A stretch of 15,582 bases of DNA from CAZVJA01 sp964626885 (GTDB taxonomy: Bacteria > Planctomycetota > Planctomycetia > Planctomycetales > Planctomycetaceae): contig CAZVJA010000118.1 in NCBI GenBank assembly GCA_964626885.1, positions 1-15,582 on the forward strand. The letters are read 5' to 3'. Every line of letters begins with the position of its first letter. The stretch's first letter is position 1. The notes beneath the pieces are model-generated. The model saw only the letters and a list, made by a program, of their open reading frames with translations, did no database searches and was not told the DNA's origin. The position numbers were made by a program, and so were the translations under genes. This document shows, piece after piece, positions 14,568 through 15,582 of this stretch.

Positions 14568-15582
14568 TGGGCCACCTCACCCGTTTCGGCGTAGAGGAAG
14601 GGATCCGTGGGATGCACGGGGTAGGAGGCGACATTGCCGGTCTGCGTCGTGAGCGAGACGACCAGATTTGGTCGCTTCGCAAAACACTCCCACGTGAGGC
14701 CTTGGTCCACCACAGTGGCGCCAACTTCCGTGGGCCAAGCAGGTGCAGCGGGCCCGGACGTGCCGGTATCCGTCTTCACCCGATAAGCGAGAAATTCCCC
14801 AGGATTCGGAACCACCCAGTCGCCGACGGAAAAATCGTACGAGGCAGCCCACTGTGGATAAAGAGTGTATGTCGTCGCGGGGCACGTGTTCTTGATATTC
14901 AGATTCGTATCCGCCGTGTCGGAGAGTACGAAATGCACCCGCCCCGCTGCCCCTACTGTCCCCTGCACATTGCCGCGCGGCGTAAAGAGGACATCCATCT
15001 GATTGGAATAGGGACCGGTCCCCCAGGCAAGCGGGAGCCGGCTGTTGTCGAGATCGATGACAACCCGGTTGGGAAGAAGGCGCGGCTCCTGGTTGGGAAG
15101 CACCGCCGGGGCGAGCTCGAGTTCGTAGCTCTCCGTGGGGTTTGTTAACCCGGTGTAATTTTTTGTAAGTTCCCAATTCGCTCCGTTCAATGACATGGTG
15201 TACCATTCGCCGCCCGTCTTTGGGATCTTGATACGGGCTCCATTGACGAGCAGACCGCGCGTGCTCAAGTTGGCCCATTCGAGCGGAATCGCTCCGAAAA
15301 TATTGCTGAGGTTCGTCACAGAGATCGTCCCGCTGAACTTGGACGGTGGGCCGATGTAGAGCATGCTGTTGACGGTCGTGTTGTCGTCGGGGCTGAGCAG
15401 AAAGCGGACGCCGCGCGGCTCCTTGGCGTAGATCGCCTGGTTGCGGGCCCCTTCCAGGTACGACTGCACGTCGCGCGAGCCGGAGCGGATGCGGTCGGCC
15501 TCCATCGTGACGTTCACCATGCTGAAGGTCAGCGCGGACAGCACGATGAGGATGCCGATCGCCACCAGCAACTCGATCAGCG
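14564..15582 (-). CDS. GspH/FimT-like minor pseudopilin, 5' end outside the window
   Basis: The frame is open to the window edge and its first visible residues are LIELLVAIGIL. This is a prepilin N-terminus with Glu +5 just after the cleavage site, which itself lies outside the window. The helix continues to about LTFSMVNV. The following R-D-V-Q-S-Y-L-E-G-A-R-N-Q-A-I-Y matches the GspH/FimT pattern (x-L-x-x-A-R-x-x-A-I). The visible part has 338 residues, against about 150-200 for a usual GspH. A 56-residue module with the GTSG core lies near the C-terminus and is related to modules in the next two genes. Its stop overlaps the next start by 4 nt, so it heads or continues the H-I-J-K operon. 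The start and promoter lie beyond base 15582. It is placed as GspH on gene order and N-terminal pattern. Confidence 0.87.
   Translation of the reverse strand, partial: LIELLVAIGILIVLSALTFSMVNVTMEADRIRSGSRDVQSYLEGARNQAIYAKEPRGVRFLLSPDDNTTVNSMLYIGPPSKFSGTISVTNLSNIFGAIPLEWANLSTRGLLVNGARIKIPKTGGEWYTMSLNGANWELTKNYTGLTNPTESYELELAPAVLPNQEPRLLPNRVVIDLDNSRLPLAWGTGPYSNQMDVLFTPRGNVQGTVGAAGRVHFVLSDTADTNLNIKNTCPATTYTLYPQWAASYDFSVGDWVVPNPGEFLAYRVKTDTGTSGPAAPAWPTEVGATVVDQGLTWECFAKRPNLVVSLTTQTGNVASYPVHPTDPFLYAETGEVAQ
14684..14851 (-). other. GTSG/TWxC module in the GspH-like protein
   Basis: 56 residues starting W-A-A-S-Y-D-F-S-V-G-D-W-V-V-P. They contain Y-R-V where the other two copies have Y/F-R-C, then T-G-T-S-G-P-A-A-P-A-W-P and V-G-A-T-V-V-D, ending LTWEC. 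Only the last Cys is kept, so the disulfide possible in the other copies is absent here, unless the Cys 9 residues before the module (NTCPAT) replaces it. Confidence 0.8.

Overview
The window looks like a chromosomal segment from a planctomycete (Planctomycetota, probably order Planctomycetales). The evidence is a DUF1559 prepilin-like protein with its H-X9-DG motif, a Ser/Thr kinase with membrane segments, a cytoplasmic TPR protein, and a cluster of oversized pseudopilins with Asp-rich repeats. No species is claimed.

Left part, + strand (1-3793): the 3' end of an FAD-dependent dehydrogenase of the COG2509 type. It is followed after 34 nt by a Hanks-type Ser/Thr kinase whose C-terminal half holds a HEAT-like domain between two membrane helices. 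Next come a soluble TPR protein and rpsT (ribosomal protein S20). rpsT ends at a hairpin with T tracts on both sides, which can serve as a terminator for both converging transcripts.

Right part, - strand (15582 down to 3942), in transcription order: a GspH/FimT-like pseudopilin (5' end cut by the window), a GspI/PilV-like pseudopilin, a GspJ/PulJ-like pseudopilin, a very large GspK-like protein (1755 aa), and after a 677-nt gap a DUF1559 pseudopilin. The first three genes overlap by 4 nt and 1 nt. The H-I-J-K order is that of the minor pseudopilins of a type II secretion system, which form the tip complex of the pseudopilus. Here the proteins are enlarged by inserted modules.

Most notable observations: (1) a 56-59-residue module ending in TWxC, with a GTSGxxxP core, is present once in each of the three consecutive pseudopilins H, I and J; (2) a 28-residue Asp-rich module is shared by J and K; (3) GC-rich palindromic repeats lie inside the coding sequence for the prepilin leaders of I, J and K, that is, in the part expected to be removed by prepilin peptidase; (4) relatives of one of these palindromes lie in the noncoding gap at 5145-5821; (5) the J-K gap carries three successive small inverted repeats. 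No tRNA, rRNA, insertion sequence or CRISPR array was seen.
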